In this document: one piece after another, positions 1 through 7,162 of the stretch
How positions within the stretch are numbered: the first letter of the stretch is position 1
Layout of the letters: each line of letters starts with the position of its first letter
NCBI GenBank assembly: GCA_964629325.1
Contig: CAZVSC010000051.1
Location: 1 to 20,246, forward strand
Reading direction: 5' to 3'
DNA: 20,246 nucleotides
DNA from: Eutrophocola sp964629325
GTDB taxonomy: Bacteria; Pseudomonadota; Gammaproteobacteria; Pseudomonadales; Pseudohongiellaceae
Translations under genes and position numbers: made by a program
Notes under the pieces: generated by a model
The model's input: only the letters and a program-made list of their open reading frames with translations
Database searches by the model: none
What the model was told of the DNA's origin: nothing

Positions 1-485
1 TCTATGGTCGGAGCGGGCAGCGGCTCGTTGCCGATCTGGATCGAGCCTTCCACCGAATCGCAGTGCATGCCTGCAGCCGGCGGAGTCCTTTCCGGACACT
101 TGAACATGCCACCTTCACGTGAGCCGGCATTCTCGCCGTTGCGCAGCGGGTGCATGGCCACGCTGAACACCGTTCCCTGCGGGAAGGCATTCACGGAAAC
201 ACCCTGGCGCGCCATCTGTGCCGAGCCACCCATTTCCACGGACCAGATAATCGGTTCGCCGTTTTCATCACGAAGCACGTTTTTGCGTTCCTCGTTCATG
301 GGGGCGAAGAAAATCGCGAGGTGGTTAGGGGCAGGGTCGACACGGGTGACCACACCGGTGAATACACGGACGTTCTGCATGTCGTACATGGCGAAGGAAT
401 GGTGGGCCTGCGCAGGAGCGCCAACCAATCCAGCGACAGCCAGGGCAGCGACGACTGGTTTTTGTAACTTATTGATAAATCTCAT
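1..485 (-). CDS. DUF6152-family secreted protein, 3' end cut by window edge
   Basis: The frame opens at an ATG at 485 with a good AGGAG ribosome site just upstream and stays open to the left edge, giving at least 161 residues and no stop. The N-terminus is a Sec signal peptide (basic MRFINK, hydrophobic core, APAQA cleavage region). The mature protein begins HHSFAMYD, followed by a VFTGVVTRVDPAPNH segment. That His-His-Ser-Phe start plus a 'TGxVTxV..PxxH' strand is how I recognise DUF6152 proteins, small periplasmic proteins of unknown function. A GGSAQMARQG segment follows, and two cysteines (in FKCPE and MHCDS) lie near the C-terminal part seen. It starts 49 nt after the stop of the upstream secreted protein on the same strand, so the two are probably cotranscribed. 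The family call is fairly sure; the function is unknown. Confidence 0.82.
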   Translation of the reverse strand, partial: MRFINKLQKPVVAALAVAGLVGAPAQAHHSFAMYDMQNVRVFTGVVTRVDPAPNHLAIFFAPMNEERKNVLRDENGEPIIWSVEMGGSAQMARQGVSVNAFPQGTVFSVAMHPLRNGENAGSREGGMFKCPERTPPAAGMHCDSVEGSIQIGNEPLPAPTI

Positions 486-534
486 TGTTAACTCCTTACT
501 CCCCCAAGATTGTCTTTATAATACCTGATTAATC

Positions 535-1911
535 TTACTCGAAGCTGAATATATCCTCTTCTTCGGGCTTTTCCATATCCTGTTCAAAATATTCTTCCCA
601 GTAATGGGCCCAGGGCCGGCCGTACATATCGGGAATTTCGTATTCTATCACCTGTCCATGGGAAACGGGCGTGGCCCGTCCATCGATCGGGAAGATGGAC
701 TGGATGCATTCGATGAATACGTAGGGTGTGGCATCCGGGTCATCGAATTCATTCTGCTTCTGCAGGTTCCTGACAATGCGCACCGGTTCCACCCAGACTT
801 GCGGATCGTAGAAAACCGTTTCGTGATTCAGACCGGTGAAGTTGCCGTCAGCATCATGATTCGGCGTGTAGATTTCTATGGTCTGCATCATGCTGGAATG
901 TTCCGGTGCGGCATGGTTCTTCCAGCCCTGGATGTTGGATGTCCAGGTAATGAGTGCATCGCCGTCCCAGAAGCCGATGGTTTCGCCGTACCAGCGCGGC
1001 ACATCGGCACCAAGCCTGGGAACGACGCCTTCCATGTTGAATTCCCTGCCAATGTGGATATCGGTGATGAAGTTGCGTGCCACGCCGGCGACGATCTGCA
1101 CCATGTTCGGCGTTACCGTGATGTAGTGCTCCCACACGGCGAATTCATGGAACCGACGGGTAAAGCCTTCCGGCCAGCAATACTGGGACTGCCACTGCGG
1201 TGCGTTGGTGTTGCCGTGGTGATAGGCTTCCTGCACATAGTAGGTCTGGTATTCCTCGGTCAGCAGGGACAGGATGGTCGGTATCTGGTTGTAACGCATT
1301 TTGTACCAGTACTGGTTGGTCCTGCCGGGGTGGGCGTATATTCCGCTCCATTCTCCCGGTACGGTTGCGTAGGTGTGCCTGGTAGGACCACCCCGTTTCT
1401 TCGTTTCCGCCATCAGTGCTTCGTAATGTTCCTGCGCCGTCCTGAACGGGTACGGGCTGACGATGGCTTCGCGCGGGTAATCGTTCTCGCATTTGCCCCA
1501 GGGAGCGGTCGCCGGCGGATTCGGGCCCATAATCTGGTTGCCGGTGGCATTGGCGCCCCACAAATCCTCGATAGCCGCGGATGAATTGCAGCGGAAGTAA
1601 CGCGGGTCCGTCCACAGATCGCGGTCCGCATAGAAATCGTCCGAGGTGAACAGGTCCCGCGCCAGCGGCTCTATCCCTTCCGGCACTTCCCCGCCCATGG
1701 CGCCGCCCAGGAAAGTGCGCGGCACACCCGGCTGGAAGAAGCCGCCGCGGAAGGTGGCACCGGTAACCTCGTGTTCGGCCGCATCGGCTGCCAGCGGCCA
1801 TCCCCTGCCGACACTTTCAAAATCCATCTGGGCTGTCTGCTGGGCCTGGATACCTGCCGAAAGCATGAAGGTGGCTGCCAGCATGAGCCGGCGGTTGGAA
1901 ATTGCTCGCAT
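535..1911 (-). CDS. Secreted conserved protein of unknown function (458 aa)
   Basis: I chose the ATG at 1911 rather than the longer frame from 1953. It directly begins a signal peptide (MRAISNRRLMLAATFMLSAGIQAQ) and has an AAAGGGG ribosome site about 8 nt upstream. No transmembrane helix follows the signal, so the product is periplasmic or secreted. The middle of the protein carries a QYCWPEGFTRR segment, then EFAVWEHYITVTPNMVQIV, then GETIGFWDGDALITWT and HSSMMQTIEIY. This order matches a widespread group of uncharacterised proteobacterial secreted proteins often found beside DUF6152 genes (from memory). The C-terminus is very acidic (EKPEEEDIFSFE). The DUF6152 gene follows 49 nt downstream, suggesting shared function. 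No catalytic residues can be named. Confidence 0.8.
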   Translation of the reverse strand: MRAISNRRLMLAATFMLSAGIQAQQTAQMDFESVGRGWPLAADAAEHEVTGATFRGGFFQPGVPRTFLGGAMGGEVPEGIEPLARDLFTSDDFYADRDLWTDPRYFRCNSSAAIEDLWGANATGNQIMGPNPPATAPWGKCENDYPREAIVSPYPFRTAQEHYEALMAETKKRGGPTRHTYATVPGEWSGIYAHPGRTNQYWYKMRYNQIPTILSLLTEEYQTYYVQEAYHHGNTNAPQWQSQYCWPEGFTRRFHEFAVWEHYITVTPNMVQIVAGVARNFITDIHIGREFNMEGVVPRLGADVPRWYGETIGFWDGDALITWTSNIQGWKNHAAPEHSSMMQTIEIYTPNHDADGNFTGLNHETVFYDPQVWVEPVRIVRNLQKQNEFDDPDATPYVFIECIQSIFPIDGRATPVSHGQVIEYEIPDMYGRPWAHYWEEYFEQDMEKPEEEDIFSFE

Positions 1912-1980
1912 GTAGTACCCCTTTGAACTGCCGGCACTGGGCGTACCCGGCAAATGAAGGCTGAAGTATAAATATCCTCT

Positions 1981-2008
1981 TTATAAAAGGCCACCAGGGC
2001 CAATGGCC
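1981..2008 (-). terminator. Possible terminator after the ABC exporter operon
   Basis: On the minus strand a GGCCA...TGGCC inverted repeat (2008-2004 pairing with 1993-1989) is followed at once by TTTTATAAAG. The hairpin lies just after the permease stop codon at 2018. The stem is short (5 bp) and the loop is long, so this is a weak candidate. Confidence 0.35.
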
Positions 2009-2017
2009 GGCGAATGC

Positions 2018-2779
2018 CTAGTTTTTCAACCGGTAACCGGTCCTGAATATCCAATGCAGAACACTGATGCACCCCAGCAGGAAGACCAGCGTCATCACCA
2101 TGCTGACCAGTACATTGACGTCGGAGATCTCGTAGAAACTCCAGCGGAAACCGCTTACCAGGTACACAACCGGATTGAACAGGGAAACTTTCTGCCAGAA
2201 ATCCGGCAGCATACTGATGGAATAAAAGCTGCCGCCCAGAAAAGTCAGCGGCATCACCACCAGCAACGGAATAATCTGCAGCTTTTCGAAATTGTCCGCC
2301 CAGATGCCGATGATGAAGCCGAACATACTGAAGGTCATCGCGGTAAGCACGAGGAAGACGAACATGGTCAGCGGATGCAATATCTGCAGGTCCACAAACA
2401 AGGCGGAAGTCGTCAGAATGATGAGACCGATCATGACCGCCTTCGTGGCCGCTGCTCCAACGTAGCCCATGACAATTTCCGCCGGGGATACCGGGGCGGA
2501 AAGCACCTCGTATATGGTGCCTGTGAATCGGGGGAAGTAAATGCCGAAGGAAGCGTTGGAGATACTTTGCGTCAGCAGGGTCATCATGATGAGGCCCGGC
2601 ACCAGGAAGGCCCCGTAACTGACGCCGCCGATATCATTCATACGCGAACCGATGGCGCTGCCGAATACCACGAAGTACAGGGAGGTTGAAACCACGGGTG
2701 ACACGATGCTCTGCGCGATGGTGCGCCAGGTGCGCGCCATTTCGAATTTGTAGATAGCCTTGACTGCATAAAAATTCAT
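2018..2779 (-). CDS. ABC-2 type exporter permease (YadH-like)
   Basis: This 253-residue integral membrane protein has about six hydrophobic helices and no signal peptide. An N-terminal amphipathic stretch (YKFEMARTWRTIAQS) leads into the first helix. PGLIMMTLLTQSISNASFG and the 'ISMLPDFWQKVSLFNPVVYLVSGFRW' region are typical of the ABC-2 permease family, and the size matches E. coli YadH (about 256 residues). Its ATG overlaps the stop of the upstream ATPase gene by four bases (ATGA at 2776-2779), so translation is coupled and the two form one exporter in the inner membrane. The substrate is unknown. YadG/YadH itself is poorly characterised, so the family name does not give a function. Confidence 0.9.
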   Translation of the reverse strand: MNFYAVKAIYKFEMARTWRTIAQSIVSPVVSTSLYFVVFGSAIGSRMNDIGGVSYGAFLVPGLIMMTLLTQSISNASFGIYFPRFTGTIYEVLSAPVSPAEIVMGYVGAAATKAVMIGLIILTTSALFVDLQILHPLTMFVFLVLTAMTFSMFGFIIGIWADNFEKLQIIPLLVVMPLTFLGGSFYSISMLPDFWQKVSLFNPVVYLVSGFRWSFYEISDVNVLVSMVMTLVFLLGCISVLHWIFRTGYRLKN

Positions 2780-3696
2780 TTCTTCACCAGGTTCACGAAA
2801 ATCTCTTCAAGTGAATTTTGTCTAGTTTCCAGATCCTTGAACTGGATCGACGCCGCCTCGATGTCATCCAGCAGCGAGGTGATGTCGGAACTTTCCTGCT
2901 GCGCATCGTATGTATAGACCAGGCTCATGCCGTCGTTTTTCATTTCCAGCTTGTATGAGGCGAGACTGTCGGGAATCGCGGCTAGCGGCTCACTCAGGTG
3001 CAGCGTCAGGCGCTTCTCACCCAGCTTCTGCATGAGGTCATGCTTTTCTTCAACCAGGATGATTTCCCCTTTGTTTATCACACCGATGCGATCAGCCATC
3101 TCCTCGGCTTCCTCGATGTAATGGGTAGTGAGGATAATGGTCACCCCGGATGCGCGCAGTTCCCTGACCACCTGCCACATGTCCTTGCGCAGTTCCACAT
3201 CGACACCGGCGGTAGGCTCGTCCAGGAACAGGATCTTCGGCTCGTGCGACAAGGCCTTGCCGATCATCACGCGGCGCTTCATGCCGCCGGACAGCGTCAT
3301 GATGCGGTTGTCCTTCTTTTCCCAGAGCGACAGCGACTTCAGGATTTTTTCAATGTGCGCAGGATTCGGCGCCTTGCCGAACAGGCCGCGTGAAAACGAC
3401 AGTGTATTCCACACCGATTCGAACGAGTCGGTGGTCAGCTCCTGCGGCACCAGGCCGATTTCCGCGCGGGCGGCACGGTAATTCCTGATGATGTCATGGC
3501 CATTGACGGTAATCTGTCCTTCACTGGGATTGACGATCCCGCAGATGATGCTGATCAAAGTGGTCTTGCCGGCACCGTTGGGCCCGAGCAGGGCGATGAT
3601 CTCCCCTTCCCGGATATCAAGACTGACATTCTTCAGGGCCCGGAAACCCGTGGCGTAAGTCTTGGAAAGATTCTGGACTGATATAACCGGTTTCAT
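2776..3696 (-). CDS. ABC exporter ATP-binding protein (YadG-like)
   Basis: The start is the ATG at 3696 (MKPVISVQNLSKTY), with AGGAC upstream. The frame is open to 3756 but the added 20 residues do not resemble the family. The 306-residue protein has all ATPase motifs: Walker A GPNGAGKT at 38-45, Q-loop VPQE near 82, signature LSGGM at 134-138, Walker B ILFLDEP at 154-160, and the switch histidine of TTHYIEEAEE at 191. After the nucleotide-binding domain an extra C-terminal region of about 100 residues ends NSLEEIFVNLVKK, as in YadG-type proteins. It energises the permease encoded directly downstream with a 4-bp overlap. A half-size protein of this kind would act as a homodimer. The substrate is unknown. 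Confidence 0.93.
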   Translation of the reverse strand: MKPVISVQNLSKTYATGFRALKNVSLDIREGEIIALLGPNGAGKTTLISIICGIVNPSEGQITVNGHDIIRNYRAARAEIGLVPQELTTDSFESVWNTLSFSRGLFGKAPNPAHIEKILKSLSLWEKKDNRIMTLSGGMKRRVMIGKALSHEPKILFLDEPTAGVDVELRKDMWQVVRELRASGVTIILTTHYIEEAEEMADRIGVINKGEIILVEEKHDLMQKLGEKRLTLHLSEPLAAIPDSLASYKLEMKNDGMSLVYTYDAQQESSDITSLLDDIEAASIQFKDLETRQNSLEEIFVNLVKK

Positions 3697-3793
3697 GATT
3701 GTCCTGGTGCATGGGCGGTTGCATGAATACGAACGGCCCGTCAAAACCCCGTCCAAAGACCTGCGGACAAGGCAGTTAATTCATGTTTTCAGA

Positions 3794-4255
3794 TTACTGG
3801 AACTGGCAGCTGATATCGCCGGGATTGGCCGCGCAGAATTGCCGCACAAAATCATCGATCACCGAGCAGGTGCCAAAAGTCATGATGGTATCGGCAGACT
3901 GCGTCACCAGTTCGCTGGAAGTGGCCAGCGTCACCGCATCAGCGCCCACAGGTGAAAAGACCGGCTCGGGCGCCGTTACCGGCGTGCCGGTAATTGCGGT
4001 TTCTGCACTTTCTGCACCTTCTGCACNNNNNNNNNNNNNNNNNNNNNNNNNNNNNNNNNNNNNNNNNNNNNNNNNNNNNNNNNNNNNNNNNNNNNNNNNN
4101 NNNNNNNNNNNNNNNNNNNNNNNNNNTTCTGCACCTTCTGCACTTGCACTTTCCGGGCTGTCGCTTTCAGCCTCCTGGGCGAACACCGGTGCATTGCCGG
4201 TGGCCAGGAGAGCCAGCAGAATCAGCCAGGTCGAGTGTTTGCGGGTCATACCCAT
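3794..4255 (-). CDS. Small secreted protein with Ala-Glu-Gly repeat (contains sequence gap)
   Basis: The protein has a signal peptide (MGMTRKHSTWLILLALLATGNAPVFA), an acidic Ser/Glu-rich stretch, an AEG tripeptide repeat, 100 undetermined bases, more repeat, and a folded-looking C-terminal part with three cysteines (TFGTC, RQFC, DISC). I favour the ATG at 4255; ATG 4249 and TTG 4264 are alternatives and none has a clear ribosome site. The reading frame either side of the gap agrees only if the gap length is as written, so the total length is uncertain. A good sigma-70 promoter at 4286-4314 places the transcription start about 25 nt upstream, implying an independent transcript. I do not recognise the family. 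The repeat looks like a flexible, negatively charged linker between the signal peptide and a small cysteine-containing domain. Confidence 0.65.
   Translation of the reverse strand: MGMTRKHSTWLILLALLATGNAPVFAQEAESDSPESASAEGAEXXXXXXXXXXXXXXXXXXXXXXXXXXXXXXXXXXAEGAESAETAITGTPVTAPEPVFSPVGADAVTLATSSELVTQSADTIMTFGTCSVIDDFVRQFCAANPGDISCQFQ
4001..4144. repeat. 9-bp tandem repeat (TTCTGCACC unit) containing an N gap
   Basis: Units TTCTGCACT, TTCTGCACC and TTCTGCAC are visible before the gap (4001-4026) and TTCTGCACC, TTCTGCACT after it (4127-4144). Read on the minus strand they encode Ala-Glu-Gly/Ser. With the N run taken as exactly 100 bases the two sides stay in register, giving 144 bp, or sixteen 9-bp units. 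If the Ns are a placeholder, the copy number is unknown. Confidence 0.85.
4027..4126. other. Run of 100 N (assembly gap or masked sequence)
   Basis: Exactly 100 undetermined bases lie inside the tandem repeat. A run of exactly 100 is a common scaffold-gap placeholder, and short-read assemblies often break in repeats of this kind. The true length cannot be read from this sequence. Confidence 0.98.
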
Positions 4256-4285
4256 GGCGTTCAACTATCCGTGATGATGCGCGCC

Positions 4286-4314
4286 ATTGTAAAAGACTGC
4301 CTCTGTCGTGTCTA
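4286..4314 (-). promoter_or_regulatory. Sigma-70 promoter for the AEG-repeat secreted protein
   Basis: On the minus strand TAGACA (4314-4309, five of six match to TTGACA) is separated by 17 bases from TACAAT (4291-4286, five of six match to TATAAT). The expected start of transcription near 4279 lies about 24 nt before the ATG at 4255. This is the best housekeeping-type promoter I found in the window. Confidence 0.6.
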
Positions 4315-4331
4315 AAGCAAAAAAGGGCAAA

Positions 4332-4358
4332 AAAAATCGGGGCCAGGCCCCGATTTTT
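4332..4358 (-). terminator. Strong intrinsic terminator after the MFS gene
   Basis: AAAAATCGGGGCC and GGCCCCGATTTTT form a perfect 13-bp inverted repeat around a single base, so a GC-rich stem is flanked by an A run and a T run. It begins 20 nt beyond the MFS stop codon. Its symmetry means it could stop transcription from either side. Confidence 0.85.
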
Positions 4359-4378
4359 CTGAAGTCCAGTTTGGCTGG

Positions 4379-5752
4379 TCAGGATGCCGGTACTCCCAGG
4401 CCTTCGCCCTGCGGCTCGGTCTGGGCAACGGTAGCCTTGATGGGCCCGTCGGAATCCAGCTTCAGGAAGATCAGCACGATGGCGGCCAGCAGCGATCCGG
4501 CGGCCAGGACCAGGGCCACCGTCGGCAGTCCCTTCTGTGCATCGAACAGGAAACCTGCAAGGATCGGGGCCAGTACGGCGCCGGCACGTCCCACGCCAAT
4601 CACGAAACCGGTACCGGTTGCACGGACGTGGGTCGGGAACGCGTAGGCGACGATGGAGTACAGTCCGGAAACACCGGCGTTGCCGAAGAAGCCGGCTATC
4701 GCTGCCAGCAGCGCCATCCTGTCGAGATCTGCCGGGGTGCGACCGAAAACGGTAACACCGACGAAGGTCAGCACGAGGATGGCGATAGTCAGCGGCTTGA
4801 GGCCAAACCGGGCTGTCAGGATGCCAAAAGTCATGCCGCCCAGCGCGCCGCCAATGTTGGCCCATTTCAGGACGCCGCCGGCAGCAGCCGCAGCGAAGCC
4901 CATGTCGGCAACGATCTTCGGGGTCCACTTCAGGATGAAGTAGAAGGTGGTGATATGCAGGAAGTACGCCGCGGTGACCAGCAGGGTAGTCACGATGAGG
5001 GTCTTGGAGAAAATATCGCCGACCGATTTCTTCTGTTCCTCGGCATTGATTTCAGGCAGCGCAGCAACTGTCGGCTTGCCCAGCTTGGTCATGGACTGGT
5101 TGATGCGGTTCAGGGCATTTTCCGGCTGTTTGCGGGTCAGCCAGTGCACCGATTCCGGCACCAGGTAATAGACGAAGGGAATCATGGCGGCACAGACGAT
5201 GGCGCCAAAATAGAAGACTGAGCGCCAGTCGAAATTCACCAGCAGCCAGCGCTGGGCAATATCACCCCCGAATACACCGCCCAGCGGATAACCGATCACC
5301 ATGAAAGAGATACACAGGCTGCGCCACCTGTTGTTGGAAAATTCCGCTACCGTCGCATTGGTCACTGACAGCATGCCGCCGATGCCAAGGCCTGTCAGTA
5401 CGCGCCAGATGCACAGCACGATGGGAGAACCTGCGGTGGTAGCCATGAACATGCCTAATGACATGACGGCCAGGCAGCCCAGTACTGTCGGTCGCCTGCC
5501 GACCTTGTCACCCACCCCGCCAAGGAAAATTGAGCCGATGGCCATACCCACCAGTTCGGCAGACAGGACGAAACCCAGTGCCGCATTGGAGATACCCCAC
5601 TCAGCAGCGATGCCCGGAGCGGCAAAACTGATGGCCAGGACATCGAATCCGTCCATGGCATTGAGGAAAACGGTAATGATCACCACGATGATCATTGCTC
5701 TGCTCATCTCGGATTGATCGAGAATCTGACGTGGATCGTTTGCGTTGTTCAT
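4379..5752 (-). CDS. MFS transporter, aromatic acid:H+ symporter (AAHS) type
   Basis: The 457-residue protein shows about twelve hydrophobic segments split by a central charged loop near residues 200-250. The first helix carries DGFD at 34-37, the motif used by AAHS-family carriers such as PcaK and BenK. The 2-3 loop has GGVGDKVGRRP at 78-88, the MFS signature, and a second copy of this type of loop (LTARFGLKPL) follows in the C-terminal half. An AAAGGGGA ribosome site precedes the ATG at a slightly long spacing. Such proteins import benzoate-like or hydroxybenzoate-like acids across the inner membrane with protons. No catabolic genes for aromatics are nearby, so the substrate is only a family-level guess. 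The gene is monocistronic: a strong terminator follows, and the MBL-fold gene diverges upstream. Confidence 0.88.
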   Translation of the reverse strand: MNNANDPRQILDQSEMSRAMIIVVIITVFLNAMDGFDVLAISFAAPGIAAEWGISNAALGFVLSAELVGMAIGSIFLGGVGDKVGRRPTVLGCLAVMSLGMFMATTAGSPIVLCIWRVLTGLGIGGMLSVTNATVAEFSNNRWRSLCISFMVIGYPLGGVFGGDIAQRWLLVNFDWRSVFYFGAIVCAAMIPFVYYLVPESVHWLTRKQPENALNRINQSMTKLGKPTVAALPEINAEEQKKSVGDIFSKTLIVTTLLVTAAYFLHITTFYFILKWTPKIVADMGFAAAAAGGVLKWANIGGALGGMTFGILTARFGLKPLTIAILVLTFVGVTVFGRTPADLDRMALLAAIAGFFGNAGVSGLYSIVAYAFPTHVRATGTGFVIGVGRAGAVLAPILAGFLFDAQKGLPTVALVLAAGSLLAAIVLIFLKLDSDGPIKATVAQTEPQGEGLGVPAS

Positions 5753-5919
5753 GGTTGCAGGTGTCCCCTTTCAAGGCCTTTTACACGGATGGCGGTTACG
5801 CAATGGCGTAGGTTTTTCCACTGTTATTGTTATCGGAGCGGAAAATACCCCGGAAGGATAATCCACACCAGTGAACATGACAAGGAACCCTTGGCAACCA
5901 CCGGATTGCCGGCGTGTTG

Positions 5920-5948
5920 TGGCATGTTGCCCGGGGCTACTTTATACT
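5920..5948 (+). promoter_or_regulatory. Possible promoter for the MBL-fold gene
   Basis: TATACT at 5943-5948 is a good -10 hexamer; TGGCAT at 5920-5925, 17 bases before it, is a poor -35. It lies in the 239-bp divergent region and would start transcription near 5955. That supports starting the MBL protein at 5992, not 5914. Nothing else clear is seen in this intergenic stretch. Confidence 0.3.
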
Positions 5949-5991
5949 GCCTTTCCCGAATTTCTGGCGCTTCGAAAACCGGTACCAACCC

Positions 5992-6915
5992 ATGATGCTT
6001 TTCCGCAAAATCCGCTTCCTGGCAAACCTCGGCAAAACCACCCTCCTCCTGCTTGGCATGTTGATGCCAATGCTGCAGGTGCAGGCCCAGGACATGTCAA
6101 CCCGTGATCTCGGCAACGGCCTGACCCTGGTAAGCGGCAGCGGCAGCAATATCCTCGTATTCCAGGCAGATACTGGCGAGGTGCTTGTCGTTGATGGCGG
6201 GCTTCAGCAGTACGCACAGCAGACCCTGGACACCATCAATGGCGTCACCGGCAACGGTGACGTCTCCCTGCTCATCAACACCCACTGGCATCCGGAGCAG
6301 ACCGGGCTGAACACCCTCCTCGGCAACCGGGGCGTGCCGATCTTCGCCCATGAGAACACCCGGCAGTGGCTCGGCACGTCCATAACGCGCCCCTGGGATA
6401 ACAGCACGTTTGCACCACTCGCTGTGTCGGCACAACCCTCTGAAACCTTTTATCACTATGGCGACCTGGAGATGGGCGATACCGAAATCCGCTACGGCTA
6501 CCTGCGCCAGGCCCATACCGACGGCGACATGTATGTCTACTTTCCCGACGCCAACGTCCTGCATGGCGGCGGCGTTGTTGCCAACGACGGCTGGCCGCTG
6601 ATGGACTGGTGGACCGGGGGCTGGATCGGCGGTTTGGCCAACGGCCTCGAGGTGCTGCTGGAAATCGCCGACGATGACACAATAATCGTTCCGGCCAACG
6701 GCCCGCTGATGAAAAAGGCCGACCTGCAGGCCATGCGCGATATGTATGCCACCATCTTCCAGCGCATCAGCGGCGGCTTCAGGGCGGCCAACAGTGTCGA
6801 GGACACGCTTGGACAGCATCCCACCGCTGAATTCAATGCACAGTTCGGCGACCCGGAAGATTTCGTGCGCCGGTCGCACGAAAGCCTGATTCCGCATTAC
6901 ACGCCTGATGCCTGA
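5992..6915 (+). CDS. Secreted metallo-beta-lactamase-fold protein with altered metal site
   Basis: The longer frame from 5914 would run through a likely promoter, so I start at ATG 5992. That gives 307 residues beginning with a signal peptide (basic N-terminus, TTLLLLGMLMPMLQ, VQAQ). The MBL fold is shown by LVVDGG, the NTHWHPEQTG loop, an AHTDGD histidine and a VPANGP segment. In numbering from 5992, H98, H100 and H175 keep the first metal site. The usual D-H pair of HxHxDH is replaced by E102-Q103, and the late histidine of 'PGHG' is replaced by N236. All second-site ligands are therefore changed. I recall similar uncharacterised secreted proteins with HPEQTG in acidobacteria and proteobacteria (unverified). 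The gene stands alone: 247 bp without an obvious feature separate it from DUF1552. Substrate unknown. Confidence 0.82.
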   Translation: MMLFRKIRFLANLGKTTLLLLGMLMPMLQVQAQDMSTRDLGNGLTLVSGSGSNILVFQADTGEVLVVDGGLQQYAQQTLDTINGVTGNGDVSLLINTHWHPEQTGLNTLLGNRGVPIFAHENTRQWLGTSITRPWDNSTFAPLAVSAQPSETFYHYGDLEMGDTEIRYGYLRQAHTDGDMYVYFPDANVLHGGGVVANDGWPLMDWWTGGWIGGLANGLEVLLEIADDDTIIVPANGPLMKKADLQAMRDMYATIFQRISGGFRAANSVEDTLGQHPTAEFNAQFGDPEDFVRRSHESLIPHYTPDA

Positions 6916-7162
6916 GTCGACCCGGGAAACCCGTTTACCAGGTTTTATATCTGACTGATATTTATAGTTTTTCCCGGAAATGGCCGTACTGGCGTCTGCG
7001 CCGGCGGCAATGCCCTGAATGCCACACGGGTGAATCTGGAAAGAACTTGGAAATATTGCGCATTTTGCCCCCGGCGGATGAAAAAAGGGCGCAATTTCAG
7101 TAGTATTCGCTTTAAGTAATACGGCCTCAGCAAGTGATGCCGAAATTTCCGGGAGAACTGAC

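Noticed and set aside
604..1584. Plus-strand frame of 326 codons inside the 458-residue secreted protein
   Set aside because: No signal, domain or ribosome site; the minus-strand gene has a signal peptide and family-like motifs.
3697..3793. Promoter for the first ABC exporter (TTGACG on the minus strand)
   Set aside because: The -35-like hexamer is good but no acceptable -10 hexamer lies at 16-18 bases.
4628..5221. Plus-strand frame of 197 codons inside the MFS transporter gene
   Set aside because: The translation is charged and repetitive with no family features, while the opposite strand is a complete transporter.
6916..7162. Possible regulatory RNA or gene in the gap before DUF1552
   Set aside because: I found only a short CGGG-AAA-CCCG hairpin and AT-rich stretches. 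There is no convincing promoter, terminator or frame.
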